Assembly: GCF_902712855.1 (NCBI RefSeq)
Contig: NZ_LR743508.1
Location: forward strand, 682,001-746,000
Reading direction: 5' to 3'
From: Variovorax paradoxus
GTDB taxonomy: Bacteria > Pseudomonadota > Gammaproteobacteria > Burkholderiales > Burkholderiaceae_C
Length of the DNA: 64,000 nucleotides
The translations under genes and the position numbers were made by a program. This document shows positions 1 through 9,373 of this stretch, piece by piece (within the stretch, counting starts at the first letter, position 1; each line of letters opens with the position of its first letter). The notes beneath the pieces are model-generated. The model had not been told where the DNA came from. It ran no database searches and saw nothing but the letters and a program-made list of their open reading frames with translations.

Positions 1-430
1 TGTCATTACATTGGGCTGAAAGGCGAAGCACAGGCGCGACGCCTTCGGCGTAAGGGCCAGCGCGGCATTGTGCAACCTTTCCCCAGGGGATTCGCCTGCG
101 GTGGCCCGCGATCGCAAGCGCTGCAGGAAGCGCATTGGCGCCGGCCAGCCCTCGGCCATGGAGACCGCCGCAGCCGCATGGACATCGTCTAAACCACGGG
201 CGCGTACGAAGACGATCCCGACGTCATCGACAGGACGTTTCCGGGTGATCCCGCGCGCTCGTTCCGGCGCCGGAAGCTGCTGCGGATCGTCGGCGTACCG
301 GACACCTCGCGGCGCTTCGATCCACAGTACATCCGCCAGCCCAGGGGACGCGTGCGCGTCGGCATCGAAGAGACCGTCAACTCAATCATGCCGTGCCGTG
401 CCGTGCCCGCGCCGTCCGGCGAAAGCGCGC
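1..430. other. No gene recognised (left edge)
   Basis: Several long open frames exist here on both strands, but they are Arg/Pro/Ser-rich translations typical of high-GC antisense or noncoding DNA, and none resembles a protein family. This stretch lies downstream of the AraC gene and may hold its terminator or the end of a gene outside the window. I see no supported feature. Confidence 0.4.
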
Positions 431-1411
431 CTACCCGGCAATGCGGCCCGCGCTTCCCGCGGTGCGCGCCGGCCCCGCCGTCGCCCGTCCATGGGATGTC
501 CGCAGTGCATGGCGATAGGCCGTGGGCGAACTCCCGGTGACACGCTTGAACGCGTTGCTGAAAGCGCTCTCCGATGCGTACCCCAGCGTCTGCGCCACCA
601 CGGCCACGGGCGTGGCCTCTTCGCCGAGCGTGCGTTCGGCCAGGCGCATGCGCCACTCGGTCAGGTAGGTCAGCGGCGCGACTCCGGCGGAGGCCTTGAA
701 GTGAAGAGCGAAAGTGGTGCGCGACATCGCGCAGGCGCTTGCCAGATCCTCGAGGTGCCAGGCGCGCGCAGGATCGTCATGCATCAACCGGAGGGCCGGG
801 GCGATGCGGGGGTCGCTCAACGCCCGCAGCCATCCGGCGGCAAGAGGTTCCGCGTTCTTCAGGTGTGCGCGCAGGATCTGCACGAACAGCAGCTGCGAGA
901 GCTGCGCGGAGGCCACCTGCGCGCCCGGCTCCGCCCCGGCCCGCTCCTGCACGAGCTGGTCGAGCAGCCAGCGGAACACCGGGGCCTGCGGCGCGGCGGC
1001 GCGGATGTGGATCCACGGCGGAAGCGCGTTCAGCAGCAGCGGCCCGCTCACCGGGTCGAGCAGCACGTGGCCGCCGATGTGCGCGAACTCGCTGCCGTCG
1101 CCCAGTCGCGCCGACGACCGGCCGGCGCCCGAGAAGAGTTCCATGGCATCGACCGGCTCGACATCGGGGCCGCTCGACAGCACCGACCACCGGGGCGCCG
1201 ACAGCAGCCCCACGTCGCCGGTGTCGAAGCGCACCGGCTCCGGCTCGCCTTCGAGCCGAACCCAGCAACCCCCGTGCACGACGGCAAAGAACTTGATCTT
1301 GTCGGGCGCCGGGAACCGGATCGCCCATTCGCCGCTGGCGGTGAAGCCGCCCGTCAGCAGGCTGCAGGCCTGCGTCAGGCGAAGGATGTCGGAGAACGGA
1401 TCGGCACTCAT
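431..1411 (-). CDS. AraC family transcriptional regulator
   Basis: The product is about 326 residues, with an N-terminal cupin-like (AraC_binding/cupin_6) effector domain of about 180 residues and a C-terminal double helix-turn-helix. The HTH part is clear: LEDLASACAMSRTTFALHFK, then TPVAVVAQTLGYASESAFSN and FKRVTGSSPTAYR, the classic AraC signature. I chose the start at the internal Met (MSADPFSD) because the residues before it are not family-like; an upstream Met at 1450 is possible. It is divergent from the NAD-dependent reductase at 1572, so it probably controls that gene and itself from the roughly 160-bp spacer. The ligand is unknown. Confidence 0.9.
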   Translation of the reverse strand: MSADPFSDILRLTQACSLLTGGFTASGEWAIRFPAPDKIKFFAVVHGGCWVRLEGEPEPVRFDTGDVGLLSAPRWSVLSSGPDVEPVDAMELFSGAGRSSARLGDGSEFAHIGGHVLLDPVSGPLLLNALPPWIHIRAAAPQAPVFRWLLDQLVQERAGAEPGAQVASAQLSQLLFVQILRAHLKNAEPLAAGWLRALSDPRIAPALRLMHDDPARAWHLEDLASACAMSRTTFALHFKASAGVAPLTYLTEWRMRLAERTLGEEATPVAVVAQTLGYASESAFSNAFKRVTGSSPTAYRHALRTSHGRATAGPARTAGSAGRIAG

Positions 1412-1571
1412 TTCCGGACTATCGCGCAAGCAAGGCGGACTTTCAAGCATTCACAGTACGGCGCCTCGCTCATATCGTTGGGCCCGGTCCTGACAGCGGT
1501 CGTTATGCAGACGGCCAGCCGCCAGGTCGGGAAGTTCAACGCAGTTGGCGCAGGACGCCAGGGGAATACAC

Positions 1572-2609
1572 ATGAGTCAAGAGTTGGTGCTGGTCACCGG
1601 AGGCACTGGGTTCATCGCGCAGCATTGCATCCTTGCGCTGCTGAGCCAGGGCTACCAGGTCCGCACGACGGTGCGGTCGCTCGCCAGGGAGGCGGAGGTT
1701 CGCGACAACCTCGGGACTGGAGGCGCGCAACCGCGCGCGCGCCTGTCGTTCGTGGTCGCGGACCTGGGCTCGGATGCCGGCTGGGCAGAGGCCGCCGGCG
1801 GATGCCGCTACGTGATCCACGGCGCTTCGCCGACGCCCTCCGGCACGTACGCCACCGAAGAGGACTGGGTCCGTCCCGCGGTCGACGGCAACCTGCGCGT
1901 GCTGCGCGCGGCGCGCGATGCAGGGGTTGCGCGTGTGGTGCTCACTTCCGCATTCGGCGCGGTGGGCGTTGGCCACAAGCCCATGAACCGGCCCTTCAAC
2001 GAGGATGACTGGAGCGACCTCACGGGCAACGTCGCGCCGTACCAGAAGTCGAAGACGCTGTCCGAGCGGGCCGCGTGGGAGTTCATCCGCAACGAAGGCC
2101 GCGGGCTCGAGCTGTCGGCGGTGAATCCGACGGCGGTTCTCGGGCCGGCGCTGGGCGCGGACTACTCCCACTCGATCCGGATCATCAAGGCCATGATGGA
2201 CGGCCAGCCGGGCCTGCCGCGGATCAACTCGGGCTTCGTCGACGTGCGCGACGTGGCAGACCTGCACCTGCGCGCGATGGTCGATCCGGCCGGCAACGGC
2301 GAGCGCTTTCTCGCGATCGCGGGCGAAAGCATCTGGTTCGCCGAGGTGGCCCGGATCCTGCGCGCCCGCATGGGTGCGGCGGCAAGCAAGGTCGCTACAC
2401 GCAGTCTGCCGGACTGGCTGGTTCGCCTGGGCGCGTGGCGGGACCCGAGGATGAAGGACATCGTGCCGATCCTCGGCGTGAACATGAACGCCACCAGCGC
2501 GAAGGCCAGGCGCCTGCTCGGCTGGAATCCGCGGCCGGCCGAGGAAGCGATCGTCGCGACCGCCGAGAGCCTGGTCAGGCTGAAGCTGCTGGCGCCGGAC
2601 CCCTCATGA
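1572..2609 (+). CDS. NAD(P)-dependent epimerase/reductase (extended SDR, dihydroflavonol reductase-like)
   Basis: This 345-residue extended short-chain dehydrogenase has the N-terminal nucleotide motif VTGGTGFIAQHC and the catalytic YQKSK (Tyr-x-x-x-Lys) with an upstream Ser (LTSAFGAVG). It closely follows the dihydroflavonol-4-reductase/cinnamoyl-CoA reductase-like group that reduces aldehydes or ketones. The start at MSQELVLVTGG puts the Rossmann motif at the usual distance from the N-terminus and has a purine-rich stretch (AGGGGAA) upstream; an earlier Met nine codons upstream is less likely. Divergent transcription from the AraC gene suggests that regulator controls it. The substrate cannot be told from sequence. 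Confidence 0.88.
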   Translation: MSQELVLVTGGTGFIAQHCILALLSQGYQVRTTVRSLAREAEVRDNLGTGGAQPRARLSFVVADLGSDAGWAEAAGGCRYVIHGASPTPSGTYATEEDWVRPAVDGNLRVLRAARDAGVARVVLTSAFGAVGVGHKPMNRPFNEDDWSDLTGNVAPYQKSKTLSERAAWEFIRNEGRGLELSAVNPTAVLGPALGADYSHSIRIIKAMMDGQPGLPRINSGFVDVRDVADLHLRAMVDPAGNGERFLAIAGESIWFAEVARILRARMGAAASKVATRSLPDWLVRLGAWRDPRMKDIVPILGVNMNATSAKARRLLGWNPRPAEEAIVATAESLVRLKLLAPDPS

Positions 2610-2742
2610 GTTTCGTGCGCGGCGCGGCAGGCTCATCCGGCAAGTCGAGGCATTCAGTTGAAGCAGTGCCTTCGGGATCGCCGTCATCCGCTCGAATGGC
2701 GGCGAACGTGACGGCTGGTTCGCGCGAGCCAGACGCGCCGGC

Positions 2743-3099
2743 TCAGATCTGCACAACGCCCAGGCGCAGCCAAGGCGGGAACTGCTGATCGAACTCCTGC
2801 GGCGCAATCGCGGACAGCCGCTCGCAGGCGCTGGCTGGCAAGCCCACGCTCACTTCGCGGTGCCAGATCACGAGGCCCAGAACGCGGCTCACCAGGATGC
2901 GCTCCTCGCGCGGCAACGGGTACGCCGAAACATGCACCGGCACTTCTTCCATGGCCACGCGGCGGCGGATTTCCGTGGCGACCCAACCCTGGCGACTGCG
3001 CTGGATCCGCGTGGAACGATGAAGCCACAGCGCCAAGTAGACCTCGCGCGCGACCAGCATCAGCAGCAAAGCCAGCAGAAATGTCGTTGCAGTCAACAT
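2743..3099 (-). CDS. Small membrane-anchored hypothetical protein
   Basis: The 118-residue product begins with one strongly hydrophobic segment (TATTFLLALLLMLVAREVYLALWL) and continues as a charged soluble part containing the basic stretch RIQRSRQGW and ending PWLRLGVVQI. It is probably an inner-membrane protein with a cytoplasmic tail. I do not recognise a family. It stands alone between the reductase and the MocR-type regulator. Composition is coding-like: hydrophobic start, no Arg/Pro runs. Confidence 0.6.
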   Translation of the reverse strand: MLTATTFLLALLLMLVAREVYLALWLHRSTRIQRSRQGWVATEIRRRVAMEEVPVHVSAYPLPREERILVSRVLGLVIWHREVSVGLPASACERLSAIAPQEFDQQFPPWLRLGVVQI

Positions 3100-3287
3100 T
3101 CAAAAGCCGAGGTAACTCGTTCCTGTGCAAAGAACAATTGCAGTGTAAGTATTCGCAACCATAGACCTGCATACCGTTGAGCGCAATAGTACGAATGCGG
3201 TAGTTCGAGCGCCTGTGGCCATAAAACAGCGCGCGGCGGCAAGAGGCTGCTGCTGGCGGCTGTCGCGTCCTTCAGGCCGGACCCGCA

Positions 3288-4793
3288 TCAAGTCGCCCGG
3301 GCGCGCCGCAGGCACTCCAGCAGCACGCGAAATGCCGGTTCGATGTCGGCCTCCTGCACGCACGCGTAGCCCAGCAAGAGCCCGCGTTGCGCACCGCTGC
3401 GGCGGTAGTAGCGCGACAGCGGCCGGGTCAGCACGCCCTGTGCCTCGGCCGCGCGCGAGATCGCGACGTCGTCGCAGCCCGCAGGCAACTGCAGCACCAG
3501 GTGCAGCCCGGCGTTGCTGGCCTGCGGGTGCAGGTACGCCGGCCCGAGGTGCGTGGCGATCAGGCCCGCCAGCAGCGCGCGGCGCCGCGCATACAGCACG
3601 CGCATGCGGCGGATGTGCGCCGCGTAGTGGCCCTGGCCGATGAGCTCGGCCAGCGCCGCCTGCGTGATGGCGTGGCCCTCGCGGTACAGGTCGGCATGCG
3701 CCGTGCGGAAGGGCGCGGCCAGCGCGCGCGGCAGCACCATGTAGCCCACGCGCAGGCCCGGGAACAGCGTCTTGCTGAAGGTGCCGACATAGATCACCGG
3801 GCTGTCGGGCTCCAGCCCCTGCATCGAGGGAATCGGGCGGCCCGCGAAGCGGAATTCGCTGTCGTAGTCGTCCTCGAAGATCCAGCCGCCGCACGCGCGC
3901 GCGTGGTCGAGCAGCGCGCGGCGCCGCGCCAGGCTCATCACCGAGCCCAGCGGGTACTGGTGCGAGGGCGTCACGAAGATCAGCCGCGGCGGGGTGCCGC
4001 CGCGCGGCCAGCCGGCTTCGGGGCTGTCAGGGCTGTCGCTGCCGGTCTGCACCTTCAGCGCGCGCACGCGCGTGCCGTCCATCTGCAGCACCTTGTGGAA
4101 GCCCCAGTAGCCGGGCTCTTCCACCCACACCGTGTCGCGCGGGTCGGCCAGCATGCGCAGCGACAGGTCGATGGCCTGGTGCACGCCTTCGGTCACCAGC
4201 ACCTGGTCGGCGTTGCAGCGCACCGCGCGCGCCACGCGCAGGTGCTCGGCGATGGCTTCGCGCAGCGCCGGGTGGCCGCCGCCGTGCGAGTAGGTGAGCA
4301 GCTCCGGCGTGGGCGCGCGCCACAGCCGCGACACGATGCGCCCGAAGCCGCGGTGCGGAAACTGCGTCACGTCGGGCACGCCGGGCATGAAGGCGCCCCA
4401 CTGGCGCGGCGCGGCCGAGGCGTCGGCCACCAGCGCCTGCGCGCGCCTGGCGAGCCGCACCGTGCCGGGCACATCGGCGTCGGCGGCGCGCGCGCGGCCG
4501 GCGCTCAGCTGGCTCTCGGGCGTGGTCGCGGCCACGAAGGTGCCGCTGCCCACGCGCGAATGCACGTAGCCCTCGGCCTGAAGCTGCGCATAGGCGTGCA
4601 GCACGGTGTTGCGCGACATGGCGGTCTCGCGCGCCAGGTCGCGCGAGGCGGGCAGGGGGCTCGACGGCGGCAGGCTGCCGTCGAGGATGGCCTCGCGCAG
4701 GCAGTCGTAGAGCTGGCGGTTGAGCGCGGCGCCGGCCGCGTCGGCCCGGGGGGCGAGGCGCTGAAGCACCAGGTCGGCACAGATGGATTTCAT
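3288..4793 (-). CDS. MocR-type regulator (GntR HTH fused to aminotransferase domain)
   Basis: This 501-residue protein has an N-terminal GntR winged helix (residues about 10-75: REAILDGSLPPSSPLPASRD, then SRNTVLHAYAQLQAEGYVHS) fused to a class I aminotransferase-like PLP domain; the PLP-lysine region is YVGTFSKTLFPGLRVGYMV. MocR/GabR/PdxR proteins use PLP or its amino-acid adduct as effector. I chose MKSICADLV as start; an upstream Met at 4823 would run into the palindromic operator. It is divergent from gabT-gabD, so by analogy with Bacillus GabR it probably activates GABA catabolism. A PdxR-like role is the alternative. Confidence 0.93.
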   Translation of the reverse strand: MKSICADLVLQRLAPRADAAGAALNRQLYDCLREAILDGSLPPSSPLPASRDLARETAMSRNTVLHAYAQLQAEGYVHSRVGSGTFVAATTPESQLSAGRARAADADVPGTVRLARRAQALVADASAAPRQWGAFMPGVPDVTQFPHRGFGRIVSRLWRAPTPELLTYSHGGGHPALREAIAEHLRVARAVRCNADQVLVTEGVHQAIDLSLRMLADPRDTVWVEEPGYWGFHKVLQMDGTRVRALKVQTGSDSPDSPEAGWPRGGTPPRLIFVTPSHQYPLGSVMSLARRRALLDHARACGGWIFEDDYDSEFRFAGRPIPSMQGLEPDSPVIYVGTFSKTLFPGLRVGYMVLPRALAAPFRTAHADLYREGHAITQAALAELIGQGHYAAHIRRMRVLYARRRALLAGLIATHLGPAYLHPQASNAGLHLVLQLPAGCDDVAISRAAEAQGVLTRPLSRYYRRSGAQRGLLLGYACVQEADIEPAFRVLLECLRRARAT

Positions 4794-4806
4794 GCGGGGA
4801 TTTTCA

Positions 4807-4855
4807 ATTGGCCCCATGCACATCGATAAAAGTGGATCTTTTCGATGGAGCCAAT
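4807..4855. promoter_or_regulatory. Nested dyad operator between the MocR gene and gabT
   Basis: Outer arms ATTGGCCCCAT (4807-4817) and ATGGAGCCAAT (4845-4855) pair at 10 of 11 positions. Inner arms ATCGATAAAAG (4822-4832) and CTTTTCGAT (4838-4846) also pair. The element sits in the divergent promoter region 14 bp from the regulator start and 58 bp from gabT, where a dimeric MocR/GabR-type protein would be expected to bind. The symmetry is seen directly; regulator binding is inference. Confidence 0.65.
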
Positions 4856-4912
4856 AGCCGATTCAATCAGATCTTTCGAACGACCTCCATCCCTTTTCTT
4901 ACCGGACCTTCC

Positions 4913-6181
4913 ATGACCACCAACAGCGAACTCAAGAACCGCCGCCTCGCCGCCACGCCGCGCGGTGTCGGCGTGATGTGCGACTTCCATGCCCAGCGCG
5001 CCGAGAACGCGAGCGTGTGGGATGTGGAAGGCCGCGAGTACATCGACTTCGCCGCCGGCATCGCGGTGCTCAACACCGGGCACCGCCATCCGAAACTGGT
5101 GGCCGCCATCCAGTCGCAGCTGGAGCGCTTCACGCACACGGCCTACCAGATCGTTCCCTACGAGAGCGCCATCGCGCTGGCCGAGCGGCTGAACGCGCTG
5201 GTGCCGATTTCGGGCCCGGTCAAGACGGCGTTCTTCACCACCGGCGCCGAGGCGCTGGAGAACGCGGTGAAGATCGCGCGCGCCCACACCGGCCGCGCCG
5301 GCGTGGTCACCTTCGGCGGCGGCTTCCACGGCCGCACGCTCATGACGCTGGCCATGACGGGCAAGGTCGCGCCCTACAAGCTCGGCTTCGGTCCGTTCCC
5401 GGCCGACGTGTTCCACGTGCCGTTCCCCAGCGCGCTGCACGGCGTGAGCGCGGCGGATTCGCTGGCTGCGCTGGCGCGCCTGTTCAAGACCGACATCGAT
5501 CCGAAGCGCGTGGCGGCGATCGTCATCGAGCCGGTGCAGGGCGAGGGCGGCTTCAACGTCGCGCCCACCGAGCTGCTGAAGGGCCTGCGCGCGGTGTGCG
5601 ACGAGCACGGCATCGTGCTGGTGGCCGACGAGGTGCAGACCGGCTTCGCGCGCACCGGCAAGCTGTTCTCCATGCAGCACCACGGCGTGGAACCCGACCT
5701 CGTCACCATGGCCAAGAGCCTTGCTGGCGGGATGCCGCTGTCGGCGGTGGCGGGCCGCGCGGCCATCATGGACGCCCCCGCGCCCGGCGGCCTGGGCGGC
5801 ACCTACGCGGCCAACCCGCTGGCGGTGGCCTCGGCCCACGCGGTGCTCGACGTGATCGCCGAAGAGAAGCTGTGCGACCGCGCCGCCGAACTCGGCTCGC
5901 GCCTGGTCTCGCGGCTGCTCGACGCGAAGGAAGCGAACAAGGCCATCGCCGAGGTGCGCGCGCAAGGCTCCATGGTTGCCATCGAGCTGTGCGACCCCGC
6001 CACCGGCGCGCCCGACGCAGAGGCGGTGAAGCGCGTGCAGGCCAGGGCGCTGGAACAGGGCCTGCTGCTGCTGAGCTGCGGCATGTACGGCAACGTGATC
6101 CGCTTCCTGTACCCGATCACCATTCCCGACGCACTGTTCGAGCGCGCGCTGGGCATCGTCGCCGATGCGCTGAAGGCATGA
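4913..6181 (+). CDS. gabT: 4-aminobutyrate--2-oxoglutarate transaminase
   Basis: This 422-residue class III PLP aminotransferase converts GABA and 2-oxoglutarate to succinate semialdehyde and glutamate in the cytoplasm. Visible hallmarks are FFTTGAEALENAVKIAR (PLP phosphate binding), VLVADEVQTGFARTG and the PLP lysine in MAKSLAGGMPL at about residue 268, the usual position in E. coli GabT. The start MTTNSELKNRR fits family N-termini; the upstream extension does not. Its stop overlaps an ATG in an ATGA arrangement and gabD follows, so the two genes are co-transcribed. The MocR-type regulator next door probably controls both. Confidence 0.95.
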   Translation: MTTNSELKNRRLAATPRGVGVMCDFHAQRAENASVWDVEGREYIDFAAGIAVLNTGHRHPKLVAAIQSQLERFTHTAYQIVPYESAIALAERLNALVPISGPVKTAFFTTGAEALENAVKIARAHTGRAGVVTFGGGFHGRTLMTLAMTGKVAPYKLGFGPFPADVFHVPFPSALHGVSAADSLAALARLFKTDIDPKRVAAIVIEPVQGEGGFNVAPTELLKGLRAVCDEHGIVLVADEVQTGFARTGKLFSMQHHGVEPDLVTMAKSLAGGMPLSAVAGRAAIMDAPAPGGLGGTYAANPLAVASAHAVLDVIAEEKLCDRAAELGSRLVSRLLDAKEANKAIAEVRAQGSMVAIELCDPATGAPDAEAVKRVQARALEQGLLLLSCGMYGNVIRFLYPITIPDALFERALGIVADALKA

Positions 6182-6195
6182 ACGGAGCGAACGCC

Positions 6196-7659
6196 ATGAC
6201 CGCCAGCGACCTGGGACTGAAGCGTCCCGACCTGCTCAAGCCCGCCTGTCTCATCGACGGCGAATGGACCGCCGCCGACAGCGGCGCCACGCTCGCCGTG
6301 ACCGACCCGGCCACCGGCCGGCACATCGCCGACGTGCCCCGCATGGGCCGCGCCGAGACCGAGCGCGCCATTGCCGGCGCTGCCGCCGCGCTGCCTGCGT
6401 GGCGCGCACGCACCGCGCGCGAACGCGCCCAGGTGCTGCGCCGCTGGGCCGACCTGATGCTCGCGCACCAGGACGACCTGGGCCGCCTCATGACGCTCGA
6501 GCAGGGCAAGCCGCTGGCCGAAGCGCGCGGCGAGATCGCCTATGCCGCGTCGTTCATCGAATGGTTCGCCGAGGAAGCCAAGCGCATCGACGGCGAGGTG
6601 CTGCAGCCGCAGCGCGGCGGCCAGCGCATCGTGGTGCTCAAGCAGCCGATCGGCGTGTGCGCCGCCATCACGCCGTGGAACTTCCCGGCCGCGATGATCA
6701 CGCGCAAGGTCGGCCCCGCGCTGGCTGCGGGCTGCACCATCGTCGTGAAGCCGGCGGAGCTCACACCGCTGAGCGCCTTCGCGCTCGGCGTGCTGGGGCT
6801 CGAGGCCGGCCTGCCGCCGGGCGTGCTGCAGATCGTGACAGGCGACGCGCCGGCCATCGGCGCCGCGCTGTGCGAGAGCGGCACCGTGCGCAAGCTCAGC
6901 TTCACCGGTTCCACCGGCGTGGGCCGCCTGCTCGCGCAGCAGTGCGCGCCGACCATCAAGAAGCTGTCGCTCGAACTCGGCGGCAACGCGCCGCTGATCG
7001 TGTTCGACGACGCCGACCTGGAGCGCGCGGTGGAAGGCATCATCGCTTCCAAGTTCCGCAACGCCGGCCAGACCTGCGTGTGCGCGAACCGCATCTACGT
7101 GCAGTCGGGCATCTACGACGCGCTGTCGCAGCGGCTCGTGCAGGCGGTGGAAGCGATGCGCGTGGGCAACGGGCTCGAGGCCGGCGTGGCGCAGGGGCCG
7201 CTGATCGACGCGCGTGCCGTGGCCAAGGTGCGCGAGCACATCGACGACGCGCTCACGCAGGGCGCGCAGCTGCGCACCGGCGGCAAGCCGCATGCGATGG
7301 GCGGCACTTTCTTCGAGCCGACGGTGCTCACCGGCGTCACGCAGCAGATGCGCGTGGCGCGCGAGGAGACCTTCGGGCCGCTCGCGCCGCTGTTCCGCTT
7401 CGAGACGGAAGAAGAAGCCATCGCCATGGCCAACGACACCGAGTTCGGACTCGCGGCCTACGTCTTCACCGAAGACCGCCGCCGCATCTGGCGCGTGGGC
7501 GAACAGCTGGAAACGGGCATGGTCGGCATCAACACCGGCCTGATCTCCAACGAGGTCGCGCCCTTTGGCGGCGTGAAGCAGTCGGGCCTGGGCCGCGAAG
7601 GCTCGCGCCACGGCATCGAGGACTACCTGGAGCTCAAGTACCTCTGCCTGCAGGACTGA
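6196..7659 (+). CDS. gabD: NAD(P)-dependent succinate-semialdehyde dehydrogenase
   Basis: The 487-residue aldehyde dehydrogenase oxidises succinate semialdehyde to succinate, completing GABA entry to the TCA cycle. It shows the general-base Glu in LELGGNAPLIVF (about residue 260), the nucleophile Cys in NAGQTCVCANR (about residue 294) and the NFPAAMITRK cofactor motif. I chose MTASDLG because GGAG lies eight bases upstream; an ATG at 6178 overlapping the gabT stop would add six residues and is also plausible. Length matches GabD (about 480). It is the second gene of the gabTD operon. Confidence 0.95.
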   Translation: MTASDLGLKRPDLLKPACLIDGEWTAADSGATLAVTDPATGRHIADVPRMGRAETERAIAGAAAALPAWRARTARERAQVLRRWADLMLAHQDDLGRLMTLEQGKPLAEARGEIAYAASFIEWFAEEAKRIDGEVLQPQRGGQRIVVLKQPIGVCAAITPWNFPAAMITRKVGPALAAGCTIVVKPAELTPLSAFALGVLGLEAGLPPGVLQIVTGDAPAIGAALCESGTVRKLSFTGSTGVGRLLAQQCAPTIKKLSLELGGNAPLIVFDDADLERAVEGIIASKFRNAGQTCVCANRIYVQSGIYDALSQRLVQAVEAMRVGNGLEAGVAQGPLIDARAVAKVREHIDDALTQGAQLRTGGKPHAMGGTFFEPTVLTGVTQQMRVAREETFGPLAPLFRFETEEEAIAMANDTEFGLAAYVFTEDRRRIWRVGEQLETGMVGINTGLISNEVAPFGGVKQSGLGREGSRHGIEDYLELKYLCLQD

Positions 7660-7677
7660 CGAAGCCGCAAGAAGCGT

Positions 7678-8631
7678 TCAGCCCACGGCCTTGATGAGCC
7701 GCTCGCGCCCCGCCTTCGCGAGCATCGAGGCCACCGCGCACGAGGCGAGCCGTGCCGATTCGGAATCGGCGCGGCTCGTGAGGATCACCGGTACCTTCGT
7801 GCCCAGCACGATGCCCGCGGCATAGGCGCCGCCCAGGAAGGTGAGGCTTTTCGCGAGCATGTTGCCCGCGTCCAGGTCGGGCACGATCAGCACGTTGGCG
7901 CGCCCCGCCACCGGCGACACGATGCCCTTGATGCGCGCGGCCTCGGGGTCGATGGCGTTGTCCATGGCCAGCGGGCCGTCGAGCTGCGCGCCCGTGATCT
8001 GCCCCCGGTCGGCCATCTTGCACAGCACGGCCGCATCGAGCGTGGAGGGCACCTTGGCGTTCACCGTCTCGGTGGCCGACAGCAGCGCCACGCGCACGGC
8101 CGGCATCTGCAGCGCATGCGCGAGGTCGATTGCGTTCTGCACGATGTCGACCTTCTCCTCGAGCGTGGGCGCGATGTTGATCGCCGCATCGGAGATGACC
8201 AGCGGCTGCGAATGGCCCGGCACGTCCATCACAAAGCAGTGGCTGATGCGCCGCGAGGTGCGCAGGCCGCCTTCGCGTCGCACCACCGCGCCCATGAGCT
8301 CGTCGGTGTGCAGGCTGCCCTTCATCAGCGCGTCGACCTCGCCGCGCAACGCCATCGCCACCGCCGCGTCGGCTGCCGCATGGCTGTGCGGCGCGTCGAC
8401 GATGTCGAAGCCCGCGATGTCCGCACCGATGGATGCCGCAGCCGCCTCGATGCGCTCGCGCGGGCCGACCAGCACCGGCGCGACCAGCCCCAGCCGCACC
8501 GACGACAGCACGGCCTCCAGCGACACGTCGTTGACCGGATGCACCACCGCCACGCGAAGCGGCGGCAGCGCGCGCGCCGCGGCGATCAGACGGTCGTAGT
8601 GCGGATGGGCTGCGGGAGATGAAGACGCCAT
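7678..8631 (-). CDS. Phosphate acetyl/butyryltransferase family protein
   Basis: This 317-residue protein matches the PTA/PTB family, which moves acyl groups between CoA and phosphate. Family features are VVHPVNDVSLEAVL near the N-terminus, LMKGSLHTDELM, PLVISDAAINIAPTLEEK, and the C-terminal GGAYAAGIVLGTKVPVILTS. Many Burkholderiales relatives are annotated as the phosphotransacetylase domain of bifunctional enoyl-CoA hydratase proteins; here the domain stands alone. MASSSPAAHPHYDR is taken as start; an upstream Met at 8658 adds nine residues. It converges on gabD with an 18-bp gap. No acetate kinase gene is adjacent, so the pathway is unclear. Confidence 0.85.
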   Translation of the reverse strand: MASSSPAAHPHYDRLIAAARALPPLRVAVVHPVNDVSLEAVLSSVRLGLVAPVLVGPRERIEAAAASIGADIAGFDIVDAPHSHAAADAAVAMALRGEVDALMKGSLHTDELMGAVVRREGGLRTSRRISHCFVMDVPGHSQPLVISDAAINIAPTLEEKVDIVQNAIDLAHALQMPAVRVALLSATETVNAKVPSTLDAAVLCKMADRGQITGAQLDGPLAMDNAIDPEAARIKGIVSPVAGRANVLIVPDLDAGNMLAKSLTFLGGAYAAGIVLGTKVPVILTSRADSESARLASCAVASMLAKAGRERLIKAVG

Positions 8632-8676
8632 GCGGACTCCGTGAAAACGATCAATCAATTGTGGAAGGGCGTCGTG

Positions 8677-9117
8677 TCAGGACGCACGGATCAGCGGATG
8701 CCGCAGCACGCGCTCGCATACCGCGCGGCTGTCCGTCAGCTTCGCGTGCGCCTGCAGCCAGGCCTTCTCGTCGGGCGGCGGTGCCGTCTTCACGGCGGTG
8801 GCCTTGGCATGCGTGAGCCGCGCCACGTCCAATGCGCGCTGGAGCGCGTGCTTGCACGGGCGGTACTTCTCGGTGGCATCGGTTTCGGTGGGCCATTGCT
8901 CGACCTGCTTCGCCAGCGTCTTCGCGACGCTGTCGAAGGATTTCCGGTCTGCCATGGCCTTCAGGTCGGTCACCTGGCTGGCCAGGTCGTTGAGCATGTG
9001 CTGGGAAGCCTCGGCGAGTTCGCGCACCGACTCTTCGTCGGCGGCGAACGCGCTCTGGAAGCACGACATCGTCAGGACGGCTGCGCACAGCCATCGGGTC
9101 TTGCTCGGGAACTGCAT
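8677..9117 (-). CDS. Secreted hypothetical protein
   Basis: The 146-residue product has a convincing Sec signal peptide (basic start, then LCAAVLTMSCFQSAFA followed by ADEES), predicting cleavage after AFA. The mature part is helical and charged, with two Cys that could form a periplasmic disulfide (KYRPCKHAL and RAVCERVL). No family recognised. The longer upstream reading is rejected because it runs into the remnant of the ParE toxin gene. The signal peptide fixes the start. Confidence 0.7.
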   Translation of the reverse strand: MQFPSKTRWLCAAVLTMSCFQSAFAADEESVRELAEASQHMLNDLASQVTDLKAMADRKSFDSVAKTLAKQVEQWPTETDATEKYRPCKHALQRALDVARLTHAKATAVKTAPPPDEKAWLQAHAKLTDSRAVCERVLRHPLIRAS

Positions 9118-9177
9118 GGCGACACAGCTTAGTCGATGCGGCATGGCGCACACACGCCGGTGACGTCGGCGAGGAGC

Positions 9178-9366
9178 GCCAATGATCAATTCTCGCTTCT
9201 CATCTCTGACCGGACGACCGATCGATGGACTGCGAGAAAGAGTTTGGATGGCTTCGAGAATTTACGCAACCCGGTCGGTGATGTCGTTGACCTCATGCGT
9301 TCCCAGGTGGTCGATGATGCGGTCGGGGTCATTCAAGATATCTGGCGCCAGTTCGATGCGAACCAT
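9178..9366 (-). pseudogene. RelE/ParE family toxin, nonsense-mutated and truncated
   Basis: The frame starts MVRIELAPDILNDPDRIIDH, as in RelE/ParE toxins, and stops at TAA (9262-9264) after TDRVA. Beyond the stop the same frame continues ILEAIQTLSRSPSIGRPVRD and then RELIIG, exactly the expected ParE middle (EAI..L...P.IGRPV...RELIIG), before similarity is lost. The gene therefore has an internal stop and lacks its last 35 or so residues. It starts 7 bp after the RHH antitoxin stop, the normal antitoxin-toxin order. No active toxin is expected. Confidence 0.75.
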
Positions 9367-9373
9367 GAACAGG

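Noticed and set aside
68..2008. A 646-codon plus-strand frame across the AraC and reductase region
   Set aside because: It is antisense to the AraC gene and out of frame with the reductase, with Arg-rich translation and no motif.
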